Shown here piece by piece: positions 1 to 6,238 of a stretch of DNA of 8,140 bases (positions are counted from its first letter, which is position 1; the number at the start of each line of letters is the position of its first letter). Source of the DNA: Acidobacteriota bacterium (lineage in GTDB: Bacteria; Acidobacteriota; Vicinamibacteria; Vicinamibacterales; UBA2999); the NCBI GenBank assembly GCA_947465275.1, contig CANIAI010000094.1, positions 1-8,140 of the forward strand. Direction: 5' to 3'. A program made the position numbers and the translations under genes. Below the pieces are notes generated by a model. That model had not been told where the DNA came from. It did not search any database and saw only the letters and a program-made list of their open reading frames with translations.

Positions 1-526
1 CCTCTCGACCGTCTACGGCATCGTGAAGCAGAGCGGCGGCTTCATCTGGATCGACAGCGCCCCCGGCGCCGGCTGCCGGTTCCGCATCTACCTGCCGATC
101 GTCGACGCCACGCCCGCACGGGTGGCCGAGCCTGCCCCTCGTCACACCGGGATACCGGCCCGTCCGGGCACGATCCTCCTGACCGAGGACGAACCCGACG
201 TCCGGGAACTCGTCCGAGACATGCTCGAGGTGGAGGGGTACACCGTCTTCGAGGCGAGTGACCCGGCCGATGCCCTGCGCGTCTCCCGTTCGCTGCCGGA
301 GCCGGTCGATCTGCTGCTCACCGATGTCGTCATGCCCGGCGGCACGGGCCGCGCCCTGGCGGAGCAGATGACCGCCGCCTGGCCCGGCCTGAAGGTGCTC
401 TACATGTCCGGCTACCCGGAACATGGCGCGGCGCACGGCAGCGTGCTCGAGCCGGGTGTCCCGTTCCTGCCGAAACCGTTCACGCGTCAACTCCTGCTCG
501 ACCAGATCCGCACGCTGCTCGCCTGA
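1..526 (+). CDS. Hybrid sensor histidine kinase, C-terminal part (5' end outside window)
   Basis: The frame is open from base 2 to a TGA at 524-526, and the true start lies upstream. The visible protein begins inside the HATPase_c domain with an LSTVYGIVKQSGG stretch, the G2-box/alpha-helix region of PAS-type hybrid kinases. The last ATPase strands follow (SGGFIWIDS to IYLPI). After a Pro/Ala/Arg linker comes a complete receiver domain starting near base 167. Receiver residues that can be placed are the acidic pair in LLTEDEPDV, phosphoacceptor Asp in LLLTDVVMPG (codon 323-325), Ser in YMSGY, and Lys in LPKPF (codon 473-475), so it looks competent for phosphotransfer. A GTG at base 23 could be mistaken for a start but lies inside the ATPase domain. 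The C-terminus closely resembles the kinase at 2419-4101, so the two are paralogues. The sensor part is unknown. The family assignment is secure; the signal sensed cannot be given. Confidence 0.93.
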   Translation, partial: LSTVYGIVKQSGGFIWIDSAPGAGCRFRIYLPIVDATPARVAEPAPRHTGIPARPGTILLTEDEPDVRELVRDMLEVEGYTVFEASDPADALRVSRSLPEPVDLLLTDVVMPGGTGRALAEQMTAAWPGLKVLYMSGYPEHGAAHGSVLEPGVPFLPKPFTRQLLLDQIRTLLA

Positions 527-634
527 GCGGCACATTCCGGCGCCACCTCCGCCAGCCCACCTCAAGAGCCCTCGCGACCGGCCGATTCAGGGGATGAACC
601 CGGGACGTCTCGCACGGTCCCCGTTCACCTCCAC
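527..634 (+). other. Intergenic gap between two kinase genes; no clear signal
   Basis: These 108 bases separate the first kinase stop from the ATG of the next kinase. I see no hairpin with a T-tract, no convincing -35/-10 pair and no Shine-Dalgarno sequence just before the ATG at 635. The frame shared by the two kinase genes stays open through all 36 codons but contains no ATG, GTG or TTG. This leaves ATG 635 as the first possible start in that frame. An ATG at 594 preceded by GGGG is in a different frame and leads to no recognisable protein. Confidence 0.5.
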
Positions 635-1762
635 ATGGGATCTCTGCCGCAGCCATCGCCGTCCGACACGAACCTCGTGCCGCGTCCCGAAGTCGGGGCG
701 GCGCACGATTTCAAGAACCTGCTGTTCGTGATCGGAGTCCACACGCAGCGGCTCCTTCACGCGCTCGACGCCGGAGATCCACGTCGGCGTGACGTAGAGG
801 CGATCGCCGCGACGGCGGAGCGCGCGCTCGCCCTGAGCCGGCAACTGCTGGAGTCGGGCCGCGGTCGGGTCGCGCCGGCGCCCGTCCTCGACACCGGTCT
901 CGTGCTGCGCGGGCTCGAGGAACTGCTGCGCTGCCTGTGCGGGCCAACGGTGACCGTGGAGATGCGGATGGCCGACGGCCTCTGGCCGCTCCGGGTGAAC
1001 GGCACGCAGCTGGAACAAGTCGTCACCAACCTCGCCGTCAACGCACGCGACGCGATGCCCCAGGGCGGGCTGCTGTCGATCAGCGCCGAGAATCGCACGA
1101 TCCGGGATGCGAGCGGCGCGCGTGACGTCGTCGTCGTGACCGTGCGCGACACCGGGACCGGAATCGCCCCCGACGTCCAGGCGCGCATGTTCGAACCCTA
1201 CTTCACGACCAAGGGCGCCGGCGGCACGGGCGTGGGCCTGGCGACCGTCCGCGCGATCGTCGCCGACAACGGTGGGCACCTCGAGGTCGAGAGCGCCCGC
1301 GATCGTGGGACCGCCGTGTCGGTCGTGTTCCCCCGGGCGGGGGAGGGCCGGACCGCCGCGACTGCCCCGGCCCGGCGACCCGTCATGGGGACGACCCGCC
1401 CGCGCATCCTGCTGGTGGATGACGAGCCTGGCGTCCGTGACCTGCTGGCGCACTGCCTGGAACTGGAAGGCTACGAGCCGATCGTGGCCGGCACCGGCGA
1501 GGAAGCGCTCGCGATTGCCCGCCGTCCCGACACGCTGGTGGATCTGCTCGTGACCGATATGAACCTGCCGGACATTCTCGGCTCCGACGTGGCGGCTGAC
1601 CTGCGGCAGCGGGATCCCGGGCTCGGCGTGGTGCTGATCTCGGGTGATGCAGCCGCGGCGTCCGAGCAGGCGTCCGGTGGGCCGGTGCTCATGAAGCCCT
1701 TCTCGCTCGTGGATTTCAAGCGAACCGTGCGCGGCGCCCTGGCGTCGCGTCGCGTGGCCTGA
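635..1762 (+). CDS. Sensorless hybrid histidine kinase (HisKA-HATPase-REC)
   Basis: This 375-residue cytoplasmic protein has no membrane segment and no PAS or GAF domain: the H-box starts at residue 23. His24 in AHDFKNLL is the predicted autophosphorylation site. The dimerisation helices run to about residue 75. The ATPase domain spans about 85-234, with N-box TNLAVNARDA (Asn132, Asn136), G1-box DTGTGIAPD (Asp172), F-box MFEPYFTTK and G2-box GTGVGLATV, all intact. After an Ala/Pro/Arg linker, the receiver covers about 256-370 with Asp262/Asp263, phosphoacceptor Asp308 (LVTDMNLPD), Ser336 and Lys354 (LMKPF). It should therefore autophosphorylate and pass phosphate to its own receiver. The input must come through a partner protein or the roughly 20-residue N-terminal tail. 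No ribosome binding site precedes ATG 635; GTG 677 is a possible but less likely start. The next gene begins 13 bp after the stop, so the two are probably co-transcribed. Confidence 0.93.
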   Translation: MGSLPQPSPSDTNLVPRPEVGAAHDFKNLLFVIGVHTQRLLHALDAGDPRRRDVEAIAATAERALALSRQLLESGRGRVAPAPVLDTGLVLRGLEELLRCLCGPTVTVEMRMADGLWPLRVNGTQLEQVVTNLAVNARDAMPQGGLLSISAENRTIRDASGARDVVVVTVRDTGTGIAPDVQARMFEPYFTTKGAGGTGVGLATVRAIVADNGGHLEVESARDRGTAVSVVFPRAGEGRTAATAPARRPVMGTTRPRILLVDDEPGVRDLLAHCLELEGYEPIVAGTGEEALAIARRPDTLVDLLVTDMNLPDILGSDVAADLRQRDPGLGVVLISGDAAAASEQASGGPVLMKPFSLVDFKRTVRGALASRRVA

Positions 1763-1766
1763 GAGG
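1761..1766 (+). promoter_or_regulatory. Ribosome binding site for the Hpt-like gene
   Basis: GAGAGG overlaps the TGA stop of the upstream kinase (1760-1762) and ends 9 bases before ATG 1776. It supports 1776 over the in-frame ATG at 1782. Its position on the kinase stop codon suggests translational coupling of the two genes. Confidence 0.6.
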
Positions 1767-1775
1767 TCGAATCCG

Positions 1776-2261
1776 ATGCCCATGCCCCTCGCACGAACCG
1801 CAGTGGAGCGCCCGCGCACGGCGGGTCCGCAGCCGCTGCACGATCTCGCGTCGGCCCTGCACGCTGGCGGCCTCCTGGCGGGTGACGCGGTCAGCACGCA
1901 TCCGGCCGGACGGGGCGTGCTCGCCGCGCATGTGGTGGCGGTGCGGACCGCCGCGCTCGGGTGCGGGCTCGTGCGCCTGTCGAACGTCGCGACGCAACTC
2001 GAGCGGTTGCTCGAGAGCGAGCACGCCTGGAGCAGCCCTGAGGCGCTCGCGCTAGTCTGTCGCGCCTTCGATGTGATGACGCTGCTCGCGCGCGATGCGG
2101 AGCGGCAGCAGGCCGGGCGTCCGGCGGCGGCGCTCGACGAGGTCATCCATTGCCTGAACGAGGCGGTCGAGCGGGTCTGCGGAGAGGTCGTCGCGCCGCG
2201 TCCCGTCGTGATTCGGCTGGCCGACGTACGGCCCTGGCCGCGGAGGGTCTTCGGGGCCTGA
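1776..2261 (+). CDS. Small protein with a degenerate Hpt-like (histidine phosphotransfer) domain
   Basis: This is a 161-residue soluble protein without a signal peptide. Residues about 50-110 match the pattern of an Hpt helical bundle: a His-containing helix (HVVAVRTAALG, His52), then a helix of the kind LxxLxxQLExLLE, then a third helix. This recalls the family core H-(T/S)-(L/I)-K-G-(S/T)-A-x-x-L-G followed by an (A/V)xxLExLL helix. His52 is kept, but the usual Lys and Gly three and four positions after it are Ala55 and Val56. A further helix at about 117-137 precedes a Pro/Arg-rich C-terminus ending in RPWPRRVFGA. The position 13 bp after a hybrid kinase supports a phosphorelay role: a receiver phosphate could pass to His52, or the protein could have become a non-phosphorylated binding partner. 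The assignment rests on pattern recognition and context only. The gene is real, given its ribosome binding site and helical composition; its function is moderate to low confidence. Confidence 0.6.
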   Translation: MPMPLARTAVERPRTAGPQPLHDLASALHAGGLLAGDAVSTHPAGRGVLAAHVVAVRTAALGCGLVRLSNVATQLERLLESEHAWSSPEALALVCRAFDVMTLLARDAERQQAGRPAAALDEVIHCLNEAVERVCGEVVAPRPVVIRLADVRPWPRRVFGA

Positions 2262-2309
2262 CGCGTCGAGCGAGTGCGCGGCGCCGTGAAATTCCATGAA
2301 GTCCAGAGC

Positions 2310-2324
2310 CCGCCGTCACGGCGG
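2310..2324 (+). terminator. GC-rich hairpin, possible terminator of the upstream operon
   Basis: CCGCCG, a TCA loop and CGGCGG form a perfect 6-bp stem, followed directly by AAAATT. The lack of a T-run after the stem on the + strand makes it a poor intrinsic terminator. It could equally be an operator-like palindrome just upstream of the candidate promoter at 2334-2364. Confidence 0.35.
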
Positions 2325-2333
2325 AAAATTGCG

Positions 2334-2364
2334 TGGACCCCGGTCGTCCAGACCCGTCTATAAT
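2334..2364 (+). promoter_or_regulatory. Candidate sigma-70-type promoter for the second complete hybrid kinase
   Basis: A perfect TATAAT at 2359-2364 stands out in very GC-rich sequence. A weak -35-like TGGACC (4 of 6 matches to TTGACA) lies at 2334-2339 with a long 19-bp spacer. Transcription would start near 2371, giving a leader of roughly 48 bases before ATG 2419. If used, this promoter excludes translation from the upstream ATG at 2296. The -10 is convincing; the -35 is not. Confidence 0.5.
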
Positions 2365-2418
2365 CCCGTAGTCGCGGAGCCGGATCCGCGCTCGTCTCAC
2401 TCGGTCGCTCCGCCCTCG

Positions 2419-4101
2419 ATGGCTACACCCGCCTGGAACACACTGAAGCTCGTGCTGCTGACCGGCGGGTCTGAGCAGGCGACCGGCATGGACCTTCCGG
2501 CCGATGCGGACGCGGTCGTCATCAAGTCCGGCGCGCCGCGGCCCATTCTGGCCGCGCTCGGGACACGTACCGCACTCCCGGTCATCATCGTGGCCGACGT
2601 GGACGACGCCGCGGCCGCGGCCCTCGTCGAGGCGGGCGCGGCCGACGTGTTGCCGTGCAACGCCTCCTTCGAACAGATTTCCCGCGCCGCCCGCCATGCC
2701 GTCGCCCGCGCACGCCGCGACGAGGGTGACGCGGCCGCCACGAGCCGCGCCTCGTCGTTTCCGCGTCCGGTTCCGGCGAGCCGGATGGACGAACTGCCTG
2801 CCGACCCGCTCGAACCGATGCCACCGCCGGCGACGTCTCTCGCCTCGCCCCAGGCCGTCACCGCGTCCGCTGCGGCTGTCCCCGATTCGCCGAGGGGGCA
2901 GAGCCTGAGACGCGAGGGTAGCGTCAGGGGCGACGGACAGGGTGAGGTGATCGCATCAGGCAGGCGTGACGGCCCGGAGATGCCGCCGCAACTGCGGGCC
3001 GTGGGGCGCCTGGCTGGTGGCATCGCCCACGACTTCAACAACCTGCTCCAGGTGATCAGCGGCAACGCCGAAGCATTGCTCCATGGCGGGCAGGGAGTGG
3101 AGCAGCGGAAGGGATCGGCTCAGGCGATCATCGACTCGGCGCGCCGCGCCGCGTTGTTGACGCACCAGCTGCTGGCCTTCGGACGGCGGCAGACCCTGAT
3201 CGCCACGCCGGTGGACGTGAGCGCGCTCGTCTCAGAGGCCATGCCGCAGTTGCGTGCCCGCCTGGGCGCGCAGATCCGCGTGCTGACGCAGCTCGGCACC
3301 GGGCTGCCGCAGGTGCACGCCGACAAGTCGCAGCTGTTGCAGGTGCTGTCGAACCTCGCCGACAACGCGTGCGAGGCGATGACGGCCGGCGGCACGCTCA
3401 CCATCGCGGCCGATGTGGTCGAGGTCGATGACGAGATGCGGCGCGTGCGCCCCTGGCTGACGGCCGGGCGTTTCGTGCGGCTGCAGGTGAACGACACCGG
3501 CTCGGGCATCGACGAACATGCCTTGCCCCACCTGTTCGAGCCGTTCTTCTCGCAGTGGAACGGCACCGGACTCGGACTCTCGTCCGTGTATGGGATCATC
3601 AAGCAGAGCGGCGGGTTCATCTGGGTCGACAGCCGGCTCGGTGAGGGAACCCGCATCACGATCCTGCTCCCGACAGCGGTTGCGGCGGTGCCGGTGGTCG
3701 ATGCGCCGCCACCCGATTCACGAGGGCGCGTGCTGCTCGTGGAAGATGACGACGCCGTCCGAGACCTGCTGCAGGGCGTCCTGACGCACTACGGCTTCTC
3801 GGTGGCGGCGTATCCCACGGCCGAGGACGCCCTCGAACATCAGCGTCCGTTCGATCTGCTGCTCACCGACGTGCTGCTGCCGGGACGCAACGGCCCCGAA
3901 CTCACGCGTGAGATGAAGCGTCGCCGTCCCGGCCTCCCCGTGCTGCTGATTTCTGGCGATACCGGACACGTGGTCGATCCGGGCGAGGTCGATGCCAGGG
4001 GCTTCCTCCAGAAGCCGTTCAGTGCCCACACGCTGGTCGCCCGGGTCGAGGAACTGCTCGAGGGAGCACCCGCTGGTGAGCCGCGTCGCGGCGACGCCTG
4101 A
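2419..4101 (+). CDS. Hybrid histidine kinase with N-terminal pseudo-receiver (pseudoREC-HisKA-HATPase-REC)
   Basis: This is a 560-residue soluble protein. Residues 8-103 resemble a shortened receiver: LKLVLLTG as strand 1, DAVVIK as strand 3, LPVIIVAD as strand 4, then EAGAADVL and a final Arg-rich helix. The acidic pair is absent, the phosphoacceptor position is occupied by Lys36, and the usual conserved Lys near residue 80 is Cys/Asn. It is therefore probably a binding module. A Pro/Ala/Ser linker (about 104-188) follows. The kinase core has H-box AHDFNNLL (His204), N-box Asn312/Asn316, G1 DTGSGI (Asp359), F-box LFEPFFS and G2 GTGLGLSSV. The loop between the F and G2 boxes is only QWN, shorter than the usual TTKxxGxG type. 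The C-terminal receiver (about 437-550) has an intact acidic cluster, phosphoacceptor Asp484 (LLTDVLLPG), Ser512 and Lys532 (LQKPF). No Shine-Dalgarno is clear. An ATG at 2296 in the same frame would add 41 residues, but a candidate promoter and hairpin lie within that stretch, so 2419 is preferred. Confidence 0.9.
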   Translation: MATPAWNTLKLVLLTGGSEQATGMDLPADADAVVIKSGAPRPILAALGTRTALPVIIVADVDDAAAAALVEAGAADVLPCNASFEQISRAARHAVARARRDEGDAAATSRASSFPRPVPASRMDELPADPLEPMPPPATSLASPQAVTASAAAVPDSPRGQSLRREGSVRGDGQGEVIASGRRDGPEMPPQLRAVGRLAGGIAHDFNNLLQVISGNAEALLHGGQGVEQRKGSAQAIIDSARRAALLTHQLLAFGRRQTLIATPVDVSALVSEAMPQLRARLGAQIRVLTQLGTGLPQVHADKSQLLQVLSNLADNACEAMTAGGTLTIAADVVEVDDEMRRVRPWLTAGRFVRLQVNDTGSGIDEHALPHLFEPFFSQWNGTGLGLSSVYGIIKQSGGFIWVDSRLGEGTRITILLPTAVAAVPVVDAPPPDSRGRVLLVEDDDAVRDLLQGVLTHYGFSVAAYPTAEDALEHQRPFDLLLTDVLLPGRNGPELTREMKRRRPGLPVLLISGDTGHVVDPGEVDARGFLQKPFSAHTLVARVEELLEGAPAGEPRRGDA

Positions 4102-4109
4102 TCGCCCCC

Positions 4110-4129
4110 CGCGGCCCAGGGCGGCCGTG
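4110..4129. terminator. Weak hairpin between convergent genes
   Basis: The 47-base gap between the kinase stop (4101) and the stop of the minus-strand protease gene (4149) contains CGCGGCC, a CAGGGC loop and GGCCGTG. They form a 7-bp stem with one G-T pair. No T-tract follows on either strand. The location between two convergent gene ends fits a shared transcription end point, but the sequence evidence alone is modest. Confidence 0.3.
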
Positions 4130-4148
4130 TGCTCCACGACACCGTGCC

Positions 4149-5561
4149 TCAGCGGTCGTTGATCTGCATCCCCTGACGAACCCGACGGAAGGTGCCCTGG
4201 TAGACATCGGCATCCGTTCGGGGCGCAACGCCGATCACGTAGAGCAGGCTGTTGTCGCGCAGCTGCGCCGTCGAGAGCTCGATCTGCTCCGGCTGTCCGG
4301 TCACCTCTGAGACGTTCGTGAGGACCGCCGTGATCCCCTGACGACCACCAACGTTCTCCCGTCGGGCCGATCCCTGCTGGCGCAGCTGCGGGTTGGACTG
4401 CGCGAATGATCGCAGCAGCTGCTGCGTGTCGCGCGCGAGGTCGCCGGTGCCCTGCGTCACGCCCACTTCCATTCCATGCGTGAACGCGCTCCCGCCGTTC
4501 TGCTGCTGGAAGTACGCCCCCTCGGGCGCATAAGTGACCGTGTTGCCCGAGCCGTACGGCTGCCAGTTCGAGGGCACACTCACGCGCAGCAGGTTGCCGG
4601 CCTGGTAGGTCCGGTACTGCGTGGACGGTGCGGACACCTGCACGGTGCGTCCGCTGGTGCCGGTCGGGCTGTCCTGTACCCGACCGCTCTTCTGCATCTG
4701 CGCGATCTGTTCGGCGGTGTACGCCGGCTTCATGCCCTTCAGCCGGCTCTGCATCGACTGGAACTCGCCGGTGGCCGGCTGCCGGTTCGCGATCGTCAGG
4801 GTCTGGGCTTCACGGATGATCGCGTCGTAGCGGTTTCCGGGGTTCGGGTGGTCGCTCAGCCATTCGGGTCCGCTGTTACCGCCCTCGGCTTCGAGGGTCT
4901 TGAACAGGGTGGCCATTTCGCGCGGGTCGTACCCGGCGCGCGCGAGCAACTGGGCGCCCATGAGGTCGGCCTGCCTCTCGTACTCACGGCTGAACTTCAT
5001 GAAGTACGCCCCGAGGCCGAATTGCGAACCCTGGGCAATGACGCTGCCCGCGGTGCCTCCGATGATCGCGCCGAGCACCTGCCCTGCGACCGCGCCGATC
5101 TGGAAGCGCTCGCCCTTGGTCGCCTGCGCCGTGCCGTGCCGCAGGAACACGTGACTCAGCTCGTGCGCCATGACGCCGGCCACCTCACCTTCCGAGTGCG
5201 CCGCCTCGATCATCCCGCGATTCAGGAACATCGGTCCGCCAGGAAGCGCGAAGGCGTTGATTTCCTTCTGGTTGACCTCGTCGAAGGTGTAGCGGAAGGC
5301 CGGCTGCTGGAACTGTGACGGAATGGCGTCCACGAGACGCCGGCCGACCCGCTCGACCCAGTCGTCGAGCTGCCGGTCGTCCACCAGCGGCAGCTGCTGG
5401 CGCACCTGGGCGGCGGCTTCCTGCCCGAGCTTCACGTCGTCAGCGGGGGCGTACTTGTTCTTCGGCGGCACGATCCGCGTCTGGGCCGATGCCACCACCA
5501 TCGCGGTGCTGACCATCAGAACGGTCAGTGTCCGGCGGGCATGTCTGTGGATGCGTGTCAT
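4149..5561 (-). CDS. Exported M48-family zinc metalloprotease with C-terminal extension
   Basis: This 470-residue precursor starts with a signal peptide (RIHRHARR, a hydrophobic core, and predicted cleavage after ASA, residue 26). The M48 catalytic domain spans about 40-260. The motif MAHELSHVFLRHG gives zinc ligands His133 and His137 with catalytic Glu134; the third ligand is probably Glu195 in REYERQAD, with Asp199 following. FALPGGPMFLNRGMI upstream and LSDHPNPGNR (237-244) downstream are family hallmarks, so the enzyme looks active. A glycine-rich hydrophobic stretch (about 156-188) may contact a membrane. Residues about 320-465 form an extra domain (LRVSVPSNW to LLYVIGVAP) that weakly recalls the PsbP/Mog1 fold; this is a guess. 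There are no TPR repeats, unlike BepA. Relatives such as BepA and LoiP degrade or help assemble misfolded outer-membrane proteins in the periplasm. The neighbouring beta-barrel gene 35 bp upstream makes a similar role plausible. Confidence 0.92.
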   Translation of the reverse strand: MTRIHRHARRTLTVLMVSTAMVVASAQTRIVPPKNKYAPADDVKLGQEAAAQVRQQLPLVDDRQLDDWVERVGRRLVDAIPSQFQQPAFRYTFDEVNQKEINAFALPGGPMFLNRGMIEAAHSEGEVAGVMAHELSHVFLRHGTAQATKGERFQIGAVAGQVLGAIIGGTAGSVIAQGSQFGLGAYFMKFSREYERQADLMGAQLLARAGYDPREMATLFKTLEAEGGNSGPEWLSDHPNPGNRYDAIIREAQTLTIANRQPATGEFQSMQSRLKGMKPAYTAEQIAQMQKSGRVQDSPTGTSGRTVQVSAPSTQYRTYQAGNLLRVSVPSNWQPYGSGNTVTYAPEGAYFQQQNGGSAFTHGMEVGVTQGTGDLARDTQQLLRSFAQSNPQLRQQGSARRENVGGRQGITAVLTNVSEVTGQPEQIELSTAQLRDNSLLYVIGVAPRTDADVYQGTFRRVRQGMQINDR

Positions 5562-5568
5562 GCGCAGG

Positions 5569-5572
5569 CTCC
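5569..5572 (-). promoter_or_regulatory. Ribosome binding site for the M48 protease gene
   Basis: On the minus strand GGAG lies 7 bases before the ATG (5561-5559). It fixes the start that gives a complete signal peptide. It lies in the short gap after the upstream beta-barrel gene, consistent with one transcript carrying both. Confidence 0.6.
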
Positions 5573-5596
5573 GTGCAAGGGTCCTTCCATGGACCG

Positions 5597-6238
5597 TCAG
5601 TACCGGATGACGATGCCGAGTGACGCGCGCCAGAAGCTGAGGCGGGTGGTGCCTGCGGTGGTCGTCGTCCGGCGGTCAGGCGTCAGGTTGCGGAACTGGC
5701 GAAGGTCGAAACGCAGACCGGTATTCCTCGACAGCATGCCGATGGCGCCGCCCCCGATGTCGAGCGCCAGAAGGTTGCTGTCGAATGAGAACAGGTCGAC
5801 AAGGTCGCTGCTGCTGGCGTGCATGAGCCCGATCCCGCCCACGAGGTACGGCCGCAGCGACTCACGCGTGACCGAGAGGGGCGCGGCCAGCACGACGTTG
5901 CCGGTTGCCGTGGACACGGTGCTGTTCAGCACCAGCGCCGTGCGCTGGTCCCGCTCGAAGAAGTGTGGCGTGTGTCCGAGGTCAGCCTCGACGCCGAGCA
6001 CCTGATCGCTCAGCAGGAGGACCGAGCCACCGAAGGTGAGCTTCTTGTCGGACACCCCCTGGTCGAGGTCGACGATGGTCGTGCGCGCGCCGAACTCCGC
6101 ACCGACGAAGGGAACGATGAGCCAGTCGGCCGAGGCCCGAGGGGCCAGCCCGAGCAGCGCAACGACCGCGATGAGGGCCGGCCGAGCGCACGAGAGGACG
6201 GCTCCTGGCCGCCTGAACCCGAGGAGGCGGGGCGTCAA
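5597..6238 (-). CDS. Outer-membrane beta-barrel protein
   Basis: This 213-residue precursor starts at TTG 6238-6236, which shares bases with the TGA stop (6237-6235) of the upstream gene (TTGA overlap). No other start lies near, and no Shine-Dalgarno is visible, so coupled translation is likely. A long signal peptide with hydrophobic core ALIAVVALLGLA is predicted to be cut after RASA (residue 37). The mature part alternates short amphipathic strands rich in Gly and aromatic residues (IVPFVGAEFGA, LTFGGSVLLL, VLGVEADLGHTPHFF, LRPYLVGGIGLMHA, LRFDLRQFRNL). It ends in GIVIRY with a terminal Tyr, as expected of a BamA-recognised barrel. The size fits an eight-stranded barrel. No OmpA peptidoglycan-binding domain is present. 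Its transport or structural role is unknown. It lies between the serine-hydrolase-like gene and the M48 protease, and all three are probably expressed together. Confidence 0.85.
   Translation of the reverse strand: MTPRLLGFRRPGAVLSCARPALIAVVALLGLAPRASADWLIVPFVGAEFGARTTIVDLDQGVSDKKLTFGGSVLLLSDQVLGVEADLGHTPHFFERDQRTALVLNSTVSTATGNVVLAAPLSVTRESLRPYLVGGIGLMHASSSDLVDLFSFDSNLLALDIGGGAIGMLSRNTGLRFDLRQFRNLTPDRRTTTTAGTTRLSFWRASLGIVIRY

Larger units (their letters stand above)
2262..2418 (+). other. Intergenic region with hairpin and candidate promoter
   Basis: These 157 bases separate the Hpt-like gene from the preferred start of the next kinase. They include an AT-richer patch (GCGGAAAATTGCG, about 2321-2333), a perfect 6-bp hairpin and a TATAAT hexamer, all described separately. 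The frame of the downstream kinase happens to be open back to an ATG at 2296. The peptide it would add (41 residues, basic and Pro/Ser-rich) resembles no domain, and the patch looks non-coding. Confidence 0.55.

Noticed and set aside
587..2146. 519-codon open frame on the minus strand opposite the kinase and the Hpt-like gene
   Set aside because: It is rich in Arg, Ala, Gly and His with no domain pattern. It lies opposite genes with clear kinase motifs and spans two of them. It is a high-GC shadow frame.
2143..3065. Overlapping 184- and 222-codon minus-strand frames opposite the second hybrid kinase
   Set aside because: They are opposite the pseudo-receiver and linker region and have low-complexity Ala/Arg/Ser composition, so they are shadows.
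26..3633. 33-base near-identical repeat (26-58 and 3601-3633) as a possible mobile or recombination repeat
   Set aside because: Both copies encode the same conserved KQSGGFIW segment of paralogous kinases, so protein homology explains it.
4476..5318. 280-codon open frame on the plus strand opposite the M48 protease gene
   Set aside because: It lies antisense to the HExxH-containing gene, is Arg/Leu/Val-rich and has no recognisable motif or supporting ribosome binding site.
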